Source of the DNA: an uncultured Flavobacteriaceae bacterium
GTDB lineage: Bacteria > Bacteroidota > Bacteroidia > Flavobacteriales > Flavobacteriaceae
DNA length: 64,000 nt
Direction of reading: 5' to 3'
Assembly: GCA_905479745.1 (NCBI GenBank)
Contig: CAJQNO010000039.1
Coordinates: forward strand, 1-64,000
The notes under the pieces are model-generated. The model was not told the DNA's origin, made no database searches, and was given only the letters and a program-made list of their open reading frames with translations. Shown here in pieces: positions 55,186 through 63,144 of this stretch. How positions within the stretch are numbered: the stretch's first letter is position 1; every line of letters starts with the position of its first letter. Both the position numbers and the translations under genes were made by a program.

Positions 55186-57306
55186 ATGAAAAAAGGTTTA
55201 ATAGCACTAGTGGTTCTGGCACTGTTTTCAACAACATTGTTTGGGCAGGACATTTCTTCCAGGATTAATACAATAAAAAATCAATTCGAGATCCTGAAAA
55301 TAGAAAATCCGGGATTGAATGAAAGCGTAGATATTAATATCACCCAAACAACCTTGTCGAATTTCTTATTGGCAATTTCAAAGGTTCATAACCTGAATAT
55401 TAACGTTTCTCCGGAGTTGAATTCTATTACTATAGTCAATAATTTTTCCAACGTTTCTGTCTCCGATATTATGATATTCCTCGTTAAAGAGTATAATCTG
55501 GACATTGATTTTACGGGTAACATTCTTTCCATCCGAAAGTATATTGAACCGGCCGAAGAGGTGAAAGAGAAAGAAGTACTGATTACCTATTCGCCATCTA
55601 ATCAGACCGTTAGTCTTGATCTGAAAAATGATAGGTTAGATAAGGTTTTCAGGAAAATTATAGACGAAACCGGAAAAAATCTCTTGTACACTCCCGAAAT
55701 CGAGAAGAACCCGCTTTCAATCTATATCAATAATGTGCCATTCGACCTTGCGCTTAATAAACTAGCCGAATCGAATAATTTGATCATGTCAATAACAGAT
55801 GACGGTTTTTACATTTTTGAAGGAGCTTTTGTTGATACCGGTAGTTCAAGTGGGAACGTAAATTCACGACCTGTCAGACGGAAACGGACGAATTTCTACT
55901 ATAAAATTCTCGACACTATCAGTAAGAGGGTCGAAGTTGATTTGCAAAATACTCCTATTGCAGATGTGATCTACACTATGGGCGAGGAGTTAGATTTAGA
56001 TATTTTTACGGCATCTCCATTAGATAATGCAGGTACCGCCACAGTGGAGGCGAAAGAAATTCAGTTCGATGTGTTGCTCACAAAGATCTTTGAAAGTGGT
56101 TCTGCATCCACTTCAACTCCCGGCGGGAATAACAATGCTACAGGGGGCCAGGTAAGTAAATTCACGTTTAAGAGAGATGGAAATATCTATTACTTTGGAA
56201 CAGTCGATCAGTTATCATTAAAACAAATTGAACTTATTCCAATGATGCACCGCTCAGTTCAAATGCTTGAGAATCCTTCGGGTGGTGGTCAGCGCAGGGC
56301 AGGAAGAAGCAGCTTTAATACAACCGGAATATTTGGCAGTCCGAATAACTTCAATCAGAATTTTAATCAGAACAATAGATTAAACAATGAGCAATCCAAT
56401 AGATCTTCTGGTAACATAAGTTCTATACTTGAGATCATTCCCGATGATGTAGTTTCGGGGCTCGATATAAAGATCGATGCGGAGCTGAACAGTTTTGTCG
56501 TAAGTGGACCGGGAGCAAATGTTGAGCGTTTCAAGGATTTTATCAAGTACATTGACAAACCTGTGCCTGTTATCCTGATTGAGGTCATGATAATTGAAGT
56601 CAACCGTAGTGCCATTACGGAAACCGGGATTTCGTTTGGTATTGGTGATCAACCCAGAACAACAACAGGTGAATTTTTTCCGGCCGGAAATGTTACGTTA
56701 GGAGCACAGGATGTCAACAAAGTCATCGGAAATTTTGATGGTTTCGGATCGCTAAACATCGGTAAGGTTGTTCCTAATTTTTATCTTGACATTAAGGCCA
56801 TGGAATCTGCCGGAACTCTGAAGATCAGGTCAACCCCAAAGTTAGCAACTATCAATGGGCATAAAGCTTATCTCACAAGCGGCGAAACGACTTATTATGC
56901 GGTTACAAGCCAGACTTTTTTTGGTTCACAGGTGCCGCAAACGTCCGAAATCAGAAATTATGTTCCAATAGATGCGGATCTTTCACTTGAGATATTGCCC
57001 TTCGTTTCAGGTGACGGACAAATTACATTGGATATTCAAGTTTTACAATCCGCATTTAACGGAGAGCGAATTGCCGAGGATGCACCTCCCGGGATTACTA
57101 GTAGAGAGTTTTCCTCCATTGTTAGAATGGAAGATCAGGATGTAGTTGTTTTAGGAGGTATTGAATCTATTCGAAAAGATGATTCTGGATCGGGGGTTCC
57201 GTTTTTAGCCAGAGTACCCATTATTAAGTGGCTATTTAGTAAAAGAAGACGAGAAGCCACTAAGCGGAACCTGAACATTTTAATTAGACCTACCGTTATT
57301 GACTAA
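55186..57306 (+). CDS. gspD: Secretin, GspD-like
   Basis: This 706-aa protein has a signal peptide (LIALVVLALFSTTLFGQ). N-terminal STN/N-type domains (residues 45-200) hold repeated ISVSDIMIFLVKEYN-like patterns. The C-terminal secretin domain includes VILIEVMIIEVNRSAITETG, LKIRSTPKLATINGHKAYL and QDVVVLGGIESIRKDD. It forms the outer-membrane pore. The Asn/Gly-rich stretch at about 380-405 is an insertion. It shares one base with the next start. Confidence 0.94.
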   Translation: MKKGLIALVVLALFSTTLFGQDISSRINTIKNQFEILKIENPGLNESVDINITQTTLSNFLLAISKVHNLNINVSPELNSITIVNNFSNVSVSDIMIFLVKEYNLDIDFTGNILSIRKYIEPAEEVKEKEVLITYSPSNQTVSLDLKNDRLDKVFRKIIDETGKNLLYTPEIEKNPLSIYINNVPFDLALNKLAESNNLIMSITDDGFYIFEGAFVDTGSSSGNVNSRPVRRKRTNFYYKILDTISKRVEVDLQNTPIADVIYTMGEELDLDIFTASPLDNAGTATVEAKEIQFDVLLTKIFESGSASTSTPGGNNNATGGQVSKFTFKRDGNIYYFGTVDQLSLKQIELIPMMHRSVQMLENPSGGGQRRAGRSSFNTTGIFGSPNNFNQNFNQNNRLNNEQSNRSSGNISSILEIIPDDVVSGLDIKIDAELNSFVVSGPGANVERFKDFIKYIDKPVPVILIEVMIIEVNRSAITETGISFGIGDQPRTTTGEFFPAGNVTLGAQDVNKVIGNFDGFGSLNIGKVVPNFYLDIKAMESAGTLKIRSTPKLATINGHKAYLTSGETTYYAVTSQTFFGSQVPQTSEIRNYVPIDADLSLEILPFVSGDGQITLDIQVLQSAFNGERIAEDAPPGITSREFSSIVRMEDQDVVVLGGIESIRKDDSGSGVPFLARVPIIKWLFSKRRREATKRNLNILIRPTVID

Positions 57307-58517
57307 TGTATTCCAGAATACGCTCATATTTAGCTTATGGCAACAAATTCTGTAGCCTTGAAATTACCACTGATGAAGATGGTAGAGACCAATTCAATAT
57401 CGTTATTGCCAGGAAGAATAATGATGAGTTTGAAAAGTTGGAATTCCAGAATACTAATGATTTAACCGAGCTACCCGATATAATTTCCAAAAACCAACAC
57501 TGTGAGGTAATAATTAATACAGATGCGGTACTTATTAAGGAGACTCAATTAAATGAATCGTTGGAAAATGCCTTTCAAACGGCCTTTCCAGGAGCTTCCA
57601 GATCTGATTTCTATTATGAAGTTTTAAATACAACTAATAAAACCTTTGTTGCCATCTGTAAGAAAATGGAGGTCAATTCGATTATCAATCGACTTGGAGA
57701 TTCAAAAATAAATCTTCATGGTTTTCGGATTGGATTGTTTTCTATTGTTCCGCTGCTCCCTCTTATAGGAGAGGAATCTTTGAATTTGAATGGAAGAGAA
57801 ATCATTGTTAGTGATAATAATTTCCATGAAATCAATAAGGTGCCTCTGGCTGAATCCGAGTATTCATTAAATGGAATGATAGTGAGCTCTAAATATATAA
57901 TAGCCTTATCCGGGTTATTAAACTATGAGGATGAAAGTTACCTGGCTACTTCCAACCAGGGTGAAACAATAGCGGGCTTACGTAAGTTGTATAAGGAAAA
58001 GACTTTTTTCAGAAAATTCGGGCTTTTCGCAATTGGATTCTTGCTAGTTGTGCTGTTAGTAAATTTTGTTTTGTTTTCGATCTATAGGTCTGAGGTCAGT
58101 GAGCTAAGAACAGAAACTGAGCTATATAGCAGTCAAAAGGAAACTTATGAAAATAAATTGTCAAGTGTAGAAACTAAAGAACAAGTTGTTAGGAACCTGT
58201 TACAGAGTGGTAACTCAAAAAGCTCGTTCTATGTAAATAGGATTGTGACCAGTAAACCGGCTTCCATTTCATTTTCGCAGATAAATTATCAACCTCTCAT
58301 AAGAAGTATAAGACCTGATAAAGAAATCGAGGTTAGGCGTAGTTCTATCTCGGTCGCTGGCGAAAGTCTCGATAAACAAGAGTTTTCAAATTGGATGAAA
58401 CGCTTAGAATCCTTTGATTGGTCATCTGAGATTGTTACTTCAGAATACGGTGAGTCGAACAATAAGGATAGATTTGAATTAACCATTAAAATCGAAGAGA
58501 GTGCAACAGCGAAATAA
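57306..58517 (+). CDS. gspL: GspL-like assembly platform protein
   Basis: In this 403-aa protein, residues 1-230 are a cytoplasmic actin-like domain as in GspL/PilM (with FYYEVLNTTNKTFVAICKKM). A membrane segment follows at about 240-262 (FGLFAIGFLLVVLLVNFVLF), then a periplasmic coiled coil and a ferredoxin-like domain as in GspL/PilN. It links the ATPase to the inner-membrane platform. It overlaps the next gene by 17 bp. Confidence 0.82.
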   Translation: MYSRIRSYLAYGNKFCSLEITTDEDGRDQFNIVIARKNNDEFEKLEFQNTNDLTELPDIISKNQHCEVIINTDAVLIKETQLNESLENAFQTAFPGASRSDFYYEVLNTTNKTFVAICKKMEVNSIINRLGDSKINLHGFRIGLFSIVPLLPLIGEESLNLNGREIIVSDNNFHEINKVPLAESEYSLNGMIVSSKYIIALSGLLNYEDESYLATSNQGETIAGLRKLYKEKTFFRKFGLFAIGFLLVVLLVNFVLFSIYRSEVSELRTETELYSSQKETYENKLSSVETKEQVVRNLLQSGNSKSSFYVNRIVTSKPASISFSQINYQPLIRSIRPDKEIEVRRSSISVAGESLDKQEFSNWMKRLESFDWSSEIVTSEYGESNNKDRFELTIKIEESATAK

Positions 58518-59019
58518 AAATATCATATTGGTTTTAGGATTTGCTGTTGTACTATTTATGGCCTATAAGCTTTCAATTTCAAAAACTATCGAGTTAAAGC
58601 AGGAGATTGCCATGCTCAAGAGTGAAGTGGACCGTTCGGAAGAACTACCCGTGCTATTAGCCAATCTGAGTAGCAGAGAAAAATATGCAGATTCAATTTT
58701 AAATGTTAACAATATCGAGAATGTCTCTATTCAGAATAACCTTCTAGAATTATTAAATCGTCAATCTTTAGATACTGGAGTCCGTATCGTTGAATTTTCT
58801 CAACCACATAAGTTTGTTGGTGAATCGGTCAATAAAACATCATTTCAGTTCAAATTGGAAGGTGAATACAATCAAATTGAAAGAATTATTCATCTTCTTG
58901 AACAAGAGTACAATTTAGGCGAAGTCATAAATCTTCATTTCGAGAAGAAAAGGGACTATCGAAGAGGGATGGACTATTTGGAATGTCAGGTAATTTTGGA
59001 AAGTTTTGATTCTGAATAG
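58501..59019 (+). CDS. GspM/PilO-like platform protein
   Basis: This 172-aa protein starts at GTG 58501. A single membrane helix (IILVLGFAVVLFMAYKLSI) is followed by a coiled coil and a ferredoxin-like domain (TSFQFKLEGEYNQIERIIHL), the layout of GspM and PilO. It pairs with GspL in the inner membrane. It is the last gene of the plus operon. Confidence 0.8.
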   Translation: MQQRNKNIILVLGFAVVLFMAYKLSISKTIELKQEIAMLKSEVDRSEELPVLLANLSSREKYADSILNVNNIENVSIQNNLLELLNRQSLDTGVRIVEFSQPHKFVGESVNKTSFQFKLEGEYNQIERIIHLLEQEYNLGEVINLHFEKKRDYRRGMDYLECQVILESFDSE

Positions 59020-59022
59020 GCA

Positions 59023-59256
59023 CTACCTTTCAATGTCTCTATTCTGGGACTTATCTTTATCTAACTTATCCAGCTCATTGAGCCTGGATAATTTTAATTG
59101 TTGCACAAATTCTAGATTGCCATCTCGTAAACCATCAAAATATGGACTATCAATTTTCGATTCTAGTAACTTATTAATGAGATGAGAATTAAACTTGGCA
59201 AGAATATACCCATCATTGAATGCCTTTAAATAAAGTTTATCATTATTGTTGTTCAT
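59023..59256 (-). CDS. Small helical protein beside the excisionase, unknown
   Basis: This 77-aa protein is charged and helical (LYLKAFNDGYILAKFNSHLI, NLEFVQQLKLSRLNELDKLD). Its start shares a base with the stop of the HTH gene, and together with the integrase gene upstream they form one unit. It may help excision or regulation. Confidence 0.6.
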   Translation of the reverse strand: MNNNNDKLYLKAFNDGYILAKFNSHLINKLLESKIDSPYFDGLRDGNLEFVQQLKLSRLNELDKLDKDKSQNRDIER

Positions 59257-59525
59257 CAGAATCGTTTTTTTGCATGTTCGTCAAGATATTCTACAATTGA
59301 ATCGTAATCATACAGTATAATCTTCTTTTGTGGCTGAGTGAAAGTGATTTTACCCGTATCCCGTAGATTCTGAAGGGTGGTTTTACTTTTGATATTTAGT
59401 AGTTCCATAGCTCGATCTGGAGAAATCCACTTGTCTTTCTTGATATTGTGTTTTTCTTTAAGTCGATTAACTACTTCTTCAATAAGCTCATAGAAGGCCT
59501 CATCTTGTATACAAATGACATTCAC
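59256..59525 (-). CDS. Excisionase-like helix-turn-helix protein
   Basis: In this 89-aa protein the C-terminal half shows the winged helix-turn-helix of MerR/excisionase proteins found next to Bacteroidota integrases (WISPDRAMELLNIKSKTTLQ, LRDTGKITFTQPQKKIILYD, YDSIVEYLDEHAKKRF). It would bind near the attachment sites and favour excision. It lies 24 bp downstream of the integrase gene. Confidence 0.82.
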   Translation of the reverse strand: MNVICIQDEAFYELIEEVVNRLKEKHNIKKDKWISPDRAMELLNIKSKTTLQNLRDTGKITFTQPQKKIILYDYDSIVEYLDEHAKKRF

Positions 59526-59549
59526 TTTTTAAAGGTATAGAATATTGAT

Positions 59550-60764
59550 TTAAAAGTTGATTACTTTATCTAAAGCTTGATCCGTGTCTTCATGAACAAA
59601 GTTCTTTTGATAATTAATTGTAGTGTTTATGGAAGAATGTCGATATAGCTTTTGGAGAATCTGGATTGGAATTTTATTACCAGATATCTTTCCAAAAGTG
59701 TGTCGAGCAATATGCATCGTAATGTTCTTATCTATTCCAGCTTTTTCTCCGACAACCTTAAGGTATTTATTGAATTTCTTTGTTGCAGTTTTAGTCTTGG
59801 ATAAAACATCATAAGGATCGGTAAAATTTGATTTTCGCATTTCAGGAAATACAAAATCATCATGGGACTCTTTATTGGGTTTGTAATATTCTAAAATCTT
59901 CAGGGCCTTATCAGGAATCTTTAATGAAAGCAGTTTACTGTTTTTGTTCATTCTATAGTTTAATCGTTCATCATAAATATCACTCCATTTAATTTGTAGA
60001 AGATCTGCAACTCGAATGCCTGCCATATAAAAGCTAAATAACCATAAATTGCGTGCATGGTTTTCTTGATCTGATAATCCTTCCATGTTTTCGATTGCGA
60101 TTACTTCTTCTACAGATAAACCTATCTTCTCAGATTCAGGATACTTTATCTGAATTTTATCTTTGCCGAAAGGGTAGTATTTCCTATCAACAATACCTTC
60201 CCTAATCGCCCTATTGAATAGTAATCGGATGACCACCAAGGCGTTAACTATAGATCGATTTGAATTTCCTTTGGTTTTCTTTAGGTAAACCGAAAACCTT
60301 CTTAAAAATACCTCATCAATCTCTCGAAAGGGTAGTATGTTGTTTTTTGCAAATGTAATAACGTGATTTATTCGAACCTTGTCAGAAGCTGCTCTCGTTA
60401 ACTTGTTATTATCTTCCAATTCCTGAATGTATTCTCTTGCAAGCTGATTGAATGATTTATCTTGTAACGGGTTGACTATTTCATTTTTAATCCGAGTAGC
60501 ACTTATTAGTTCATCCCTGGTCTGAAGCTCAATAACTTTGTTATTAGCCTCAGCGAGTTTAGCAGCGATGAGATTATTCAGGCGAGTTGAATTTGGGTGA
60601 GACTTTTTAACTCTCCTGTTTTCTTCATCCCATTGCTTTTTATTTATATAATGCCCCAGATAGGTGTATGTGGACTTCCGGTCTTTGGTAATTCGAATCA
60701 CGATAGGATATTGATTTACTTTATTGGGTTTGTTTCTAAGTAAGACTCTAATACTGGTTGACAT
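59550..60764 (-). CDS. int: Site-specific integrase of the element (tyrosine recombinase)
   Basis: This 404-aa protein starts at ATG 60764 (MSTSIRVLLRNKPNKVNQYP); the open frame upstream reads into the attachment region. It has an arm-binding N-terminal domain (residues 1-90), a SAM-like core-binding domain (about 110-210) and a catalytic domain with Arg in SFYMAGIRVADLLQIKWSD, HxxR in ITMHIARHTFGK, His in LYRHSSINTTI and Tyr in NYQKNFVHED. This layout is typical of CTnDOT-type and other Bacteroidota integrases. It lies 149 bp from the right repeat and should catalyse insertion in tRNA-Leu. Confidence 0.93.
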   Translation of the reverse strand: MSTSIRVLLRNKPNKVNQYPIVIRITKDRKSTYTYLGHYINKKQWDEENRRVKKSHPNSTRLNNLIAAKLAEANNKVIELQTRDELISATRIKNEIVNPLQDKSFNQLAREYIQELEDNNKLTRAASDKVRINHVITFAKNNILPFREIDEVFLRRFSVYLKKTKGNSNRSIVNALVVIRLLFNRAIREGIVDRKYYPFGKDKIQIKYPESEKIGLSVEEVIAIENMEGLSDQENHARNLWLFSFYMAGIRVADLLQIKWSDIYDERLNYRMNKNSKLLSLKIPDKALKILEYYKPNKESHDDFVFPEMRKSNFTDPYDVLSKTKTATKKFNKYLKVVGEKAGIDKNITMHIARHTFGKISGNKIPIQILQKLYRHSSINTTINYQKNFVHEDTDQALDKVINF

Positions 60765-60796
60765 AACTACAATTATACAACTAAGATAACGTATTT

Positions 60797-60817
60797 GGGT
60801 AAAACATAGGTAAAACA
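60797..60817 (+). repeat. Subterminal 21-bp repeat, right copy
   Basis: Identical to 6555-6575 and in the same orientation, with two GGTAAAACA copies. It lies between the integrase start and the right attachment repeat and is a candidate arm-type site. Confidence 0.65.
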
Positions 60818-60912
60818 AAATGAGTTTTTTATGGCTTTTTGTGAACTATAATAGCCTGTTACATTGCATAAAATACTGATATACAGCACATATAGCTACA
60901 TATTAAAACAAA

Positions 60913-60977
60913 ACACGTTGGACTTAAAATCCAATGGGCAGCAATGCCCGTGCGGGTTCAAGTCCCGCCTTCTGTAC
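60913..60977 (+). repeat. Right attachment-site direct repeat (attR), tRNA-Leu remnant
   Basis: It repeats the 3' part of tRNA-Leu(TAA) without the acceptor 5' strand and D-arm, so it is not a functional tRNA. It is the chromosomal 3' end displaced by integration. Confidence 0.93.
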
Positions 60978-60987
60978 CAATACATAA

Positions 60988-61015
60988 AAACCGGATCGAA
61001 AGATTCGGTTTTTTT
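60988..61015 (+). terminator. Original tRNA-Leu terminator, displaced
   Basis: AAACCGGATC and GATTCGGTTT pair with one G-T around a GAAA tetraloop, followed by TTTTT. It directly follows the tRNA remnant. Confidence 0.8.
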
Positions 61016-61046
61016 ATTACGAAACCTGAAGTAAGCTTGCTTACTG

Positions 61047-61360
61047 AATGGTTGAGGAATAAAAAAAGTGATCCGCCTTATGGCGGATTTGGTTTTAATG
61101 TTGACTTTGTAGAAGTTGGGACTCAGCGGAGCTAATTCCCGCCGGATACTTACGAAATGGTTGAGGAATAAAAAAAGTGATCCGCCATAAGGCGGATTTG
61201 GTTTTGCTGTTGACTTTGTAGAAGTTGGGACTCAGCGGAGCTAATTCCCGCTGGATTTGTCTTTAATGGTTGAGGAATAAAAAAAGTGATCCGCCTTATG
61301 GCGGATTTGGTTTTAATGTTGACTTTGTAGAAGTTGGGACTCAGCGGAGCTAATTCCCGC
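61047..61360. repeat. Three tandem copies of a 109-bp repeat
   Basis: Copies start at 61047, 61156 and 61265; the last is cut at 61360. Each has a hairpin CCGCC/GGCGG with flanking A and T runs, then GAAGTTGGGACTCAGCGGAG. The loop is TTAT in copies 1 and 3 and ATAA, its reverse complement, in copy 2. The copies may act as a tandem terminator. They lie outside the element. Confidence 0.85.
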
Positions 61361-61369
61361 AGAAAAATT

Positions 61370-61888
61370 TTACAGGTTATCGCTAAAGATATTATTGATC
61401 TCTTCGTCCACTTCCTCTTTTAGGTCAACACCTGGAGTTTCGCGTTTCCCTATCCGATATGAAATATAAATAAGGAAGAACAGTATAGGGAGGATTACCG
61501 GTAGCGAATACCAGAAATCGAACTCATCTATATACTGTATCTTATAATTGATCACTCCCGATAACTGAAAAAGAAACATAGTTAAAGGAATGAGAATAGC
61601 AAATTTCCACCAGTTCCTGGAAGTAAGGAACCAGACGGTTGTTAACAGTATAAATGTAAGTTTCGTAAAAAGGGCGTGCATATAAGACTGCACACTACCA
61701 AAACCACCGGATTTTATTGTTCCCAACCATGTATGCCATTCACTGGCTTCGGCCGGGGCATTCTTATAAAAATAAAAAAGAAAGGGTGTTGCCACTAGCA
61801 ATGCAGATAGCAACACCCCTTTTATGATGCGTCTTTTTTTATCCGTTTGGTGGTACTTCGTATTTGTCTTTGTCAATTTGTTGTTCAT
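61370..61888 (-). CDS. Membrane protein, unknown
   Basis: This 172-aa protein has a basic N-terminus (NKLTKTNTKYHQTDKKRR) and four likely membrane helices (GVLLSALLVATPFLFYFY, LTFILLTTVWFLTS, WWKFAILIPLTMFLFQL, YSLPVILPILFFLIYISY), then an acidic tail. No family is recognised. Its start overlaps the small lipoprotein gene by 50 bp. Confidence 0.75.
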   Translation of the reverse strand: MNNKLTKTNTKYHQTDKKRRIIKGVLLSALLVATPFLFYFYKNAPAEASEWHTWLGTIKSGGFGSVQSYMHALFTKLTFILLTTVWFLTSRNWWKFAILIPLTMFLFQLSGVINYKIQYIDEFDFWYSLPVILPILFFLIYISYRIGKRETPGVDLKEEVDEEINNIFSDNL

Positions 61889-61967
61889 CTCCGGCGATCG
61901 ATTCTGGGGTACAGCTAGCAGTTAATACAAGTCCAAGTAGAGCTAAAATAAACATTAATTTCTTCAT
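61839..61967 (-). CDS. 42-aa lipoprotein
   Basis: This short frame reads MKKLMFILALLGLVLTASCT and then a charged end to EVPPNG. The lipoprotein signal ends at Cys19. The overlap with the next gene suggests coupled translation. Its role is unknown; short lipoproteins of this type are common in Flavobacteriaceae. Confidence 0.7.
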   Translation of the reverse strand: MKKLMFILALLGLVLTASCTPESIAGDEQQIDKDKYEVPPNG

Positions 61968-62064
61968 AGGGATATATTTTAAAGGTTAATTACAAAGCAA
62001 ACCTATGAAGAACATTCTAAAATTAACTATGGCATAATAATTAAGATAATGATACATTTGTAGG

Positions 62065-62499
62065 TTATATCCTACTTTTTTCATCGACAAAAAGCAAATA
62101 AATACGATTAACTACCCAATTTCCAACAGGAAAATAAAGTGCAAAGAACATCGCCATTCCCAGAGCAAAGGTATGAGTTCCGAAACATTGCTCCAGGATG
62201 TTATCCGGATAGATATAGGAAGTTCCTAAAGTGTATCCTCCAAACTCAAGGATTGCCATAGCAACCAGGCCGTAAGCGTATTGAGTAAAGAAAGTATAGC
62301 CCCTTAAAAGAATAGAGATGGGCACCATATATAATATATAGGTACTAATTACCTGCCACCAGAATGTAAATTTGGCGATCTCCAGCCATTGACCCACATG
62401 GTGCATCAAAAGCCCCCAAAGAAAGTAGATGATAATATAAATTAGGAGTCGTTTTCGTTCGACCGATTTAAGCTTCTCTAATAATTTATTCAAAACCAT
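62065..62499 (-). CDS. Membrane protein, unknown
   Basis: This 144-aa protein has four hydrophobic helices (LLIYIIIYFLWGLLMH, FWWQVISTYILYMVPISILL, YAYGLVAMAILEFGGYTLG, FALGMAMFFALYFPVGNWVV). A positive N-terminus suggests it starts in the cytoplasm. I recognise no family and it stands alone. Confidence 0.72.
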   Translation of the reverse strand: MVLNKLLEKLKSVERKRLLIYIIIYFLWGLLMHHVGQWLEIAKFTFWWQVISTYILYMVPISILLRGYTFFTQYAYGLVAMAILEFGGYTLGTSYIYPDNILEQCFGTHTFALGMAMFFALYFPVGNWVVNRIYLLFVDEKSRI

Positions 62500-62666
62500 A
62501 ATATCAAAAGTAGTGATATCATTCTTATTCCATAGGATTTAAATTACTTGGCAATATCCATAGTGTTAATATATAAAGAGTGAGGATAAAGGGATAATGG
62601 GAAGGTATACTTTAAATAGTTTCGTGTTAAAAACAATTAGGATAAGACATCAGAACATAGTTTAAT

Positions 62667-62697
62667 AAAAAGGCCCGGTGTATAACCGGGCCTTTTT
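62667..62697 (-). terminator. Terminator after the acidic lipoprotein
   Basis: AAGGCCCGG and CCGGGCCTT form a 9-bp stem with A and T runs on either side. It lies 46 bp beyond the stop of the minus-strand gene at 62743. Confidence 0.8.
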
Positions 62698-62742
62698 ATT
62701 TTTAAGTAGTTGAATTTAATAGTTTTCTACTGTTAATTCAAT

Positions 62743-62961
62743 TTAATTAGACAATGAGTCTACAGCTTCTTCCATAGCGTCACCGGCTTCTTCCATCGCG
62801 TCTTCGGTTTCTTCCATAGCGTCTTCTACTGCCTCTTCAGCATCTTCCATTACGTTTTCAACCGCATCTCCGGCTTCTTCAGCTTTCTTTTCGGTTTCTC
62901 TACAAGAGTAAACAGCAAACACCATAGCTAGTGCTGCAAAGGATACAAATAATTTCTTCAT
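62743..62961 (-). CDS. Acidic repetitive lipoprotein
   Basis: This 72-aa protein has lipoprotein signal KKLFVSFAALAMVFAVYSCR. The rest is a Glu/Ala/Asp repeat (AEEAGDAVENVMEDAEEAVE, DAMEETEDAMEEAGD) forming one amphipathic helix. The function is unknown; similar small helical lipoproteins are often abundant envelope proteins. Confidence 0.8.
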   Translation of the reverse strand: MKKLFVSFAALAMVFAVYSCRETEKKAEEAGDAVENVMEDAEEAVEDAMEETEDAMEEAGDAMEEAVDSLSN

Positions 62962-63107
62962 AGTTGATAAGATTAGTGATTAATACGTATCAAAAGTAAT
63001 TATTTTTTTGAATAGAACAGCTCTTAATTTTAACATTTCGTCGAAACGGCACCTCTGAAACTCAATTATTTAGCCGATTACTGCAGGTGTGGAAATATTC
63101 CTAAATA

Positions 63108-63128
63108 AATTTGGAATAATTCCAAATT
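63108..63128. promoter_or_regulatory. Operator palindrome of the S24 repressor gene
   Basis: AATTTGGAAT and ATTCCAAATT are 10-bp inverted arms around a single A. The TTG inside it (63111) lies 19 bp before TATATTCG, a near-match to the -7 element. A bound repressor would therefore block its own promoter. Confidence 0.6.
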
Positions 63129-63144
63129 ATTGTATATTCGAAAT

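Larger units (their letters stand above)
6453..60977. mobile_element. Integrative mobilizable element inserted in tRNA-Leu
   Basis: A 65-bp direct repeat, 64 of 65 bases identical, bounds the region at 6453-6517 and 60913-60977. It covers the 3' part of tRNA-Leu(TAA). A tyrosine integrase and an excisionase-like gene lie immediately inside the right repeat. From one repeat to the other the element is about 54.46 kb. It carries a relaxase, a MobC-like protein and a coupling ATPase, but no recognisable VirB4/TraG or other mating-pair proteins. It is therefore probably mobilized by a helper element. Cargo includes Gabija-like and CBASS defence systems and a type II secretion-like cluster with RHS proteins. 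Confidence 0.9.

Noticed and set aside
60913-60977. A second tRNA-Leu gene
   Set aside because: The 5' acceptor strand and D-arm are missing; it is the attachment-site remnant.
6453-60977. Self-transmissible ICE or prophage
   Set aside because: No VirB4/Tra mating genes and no capsid, tail or terminase genes were recognised.
60944-61135. Short open frame over the tRNA remnant and first tandem repeat
   Set aside because: It reads through a tRNA fragment and a terminator hairpin, so it is not a real gene.
61047-61360. CRISPR array
   Set aside because: Three adjacent 109-bp copies have no spacers of regular length and no cas genes are nearby.
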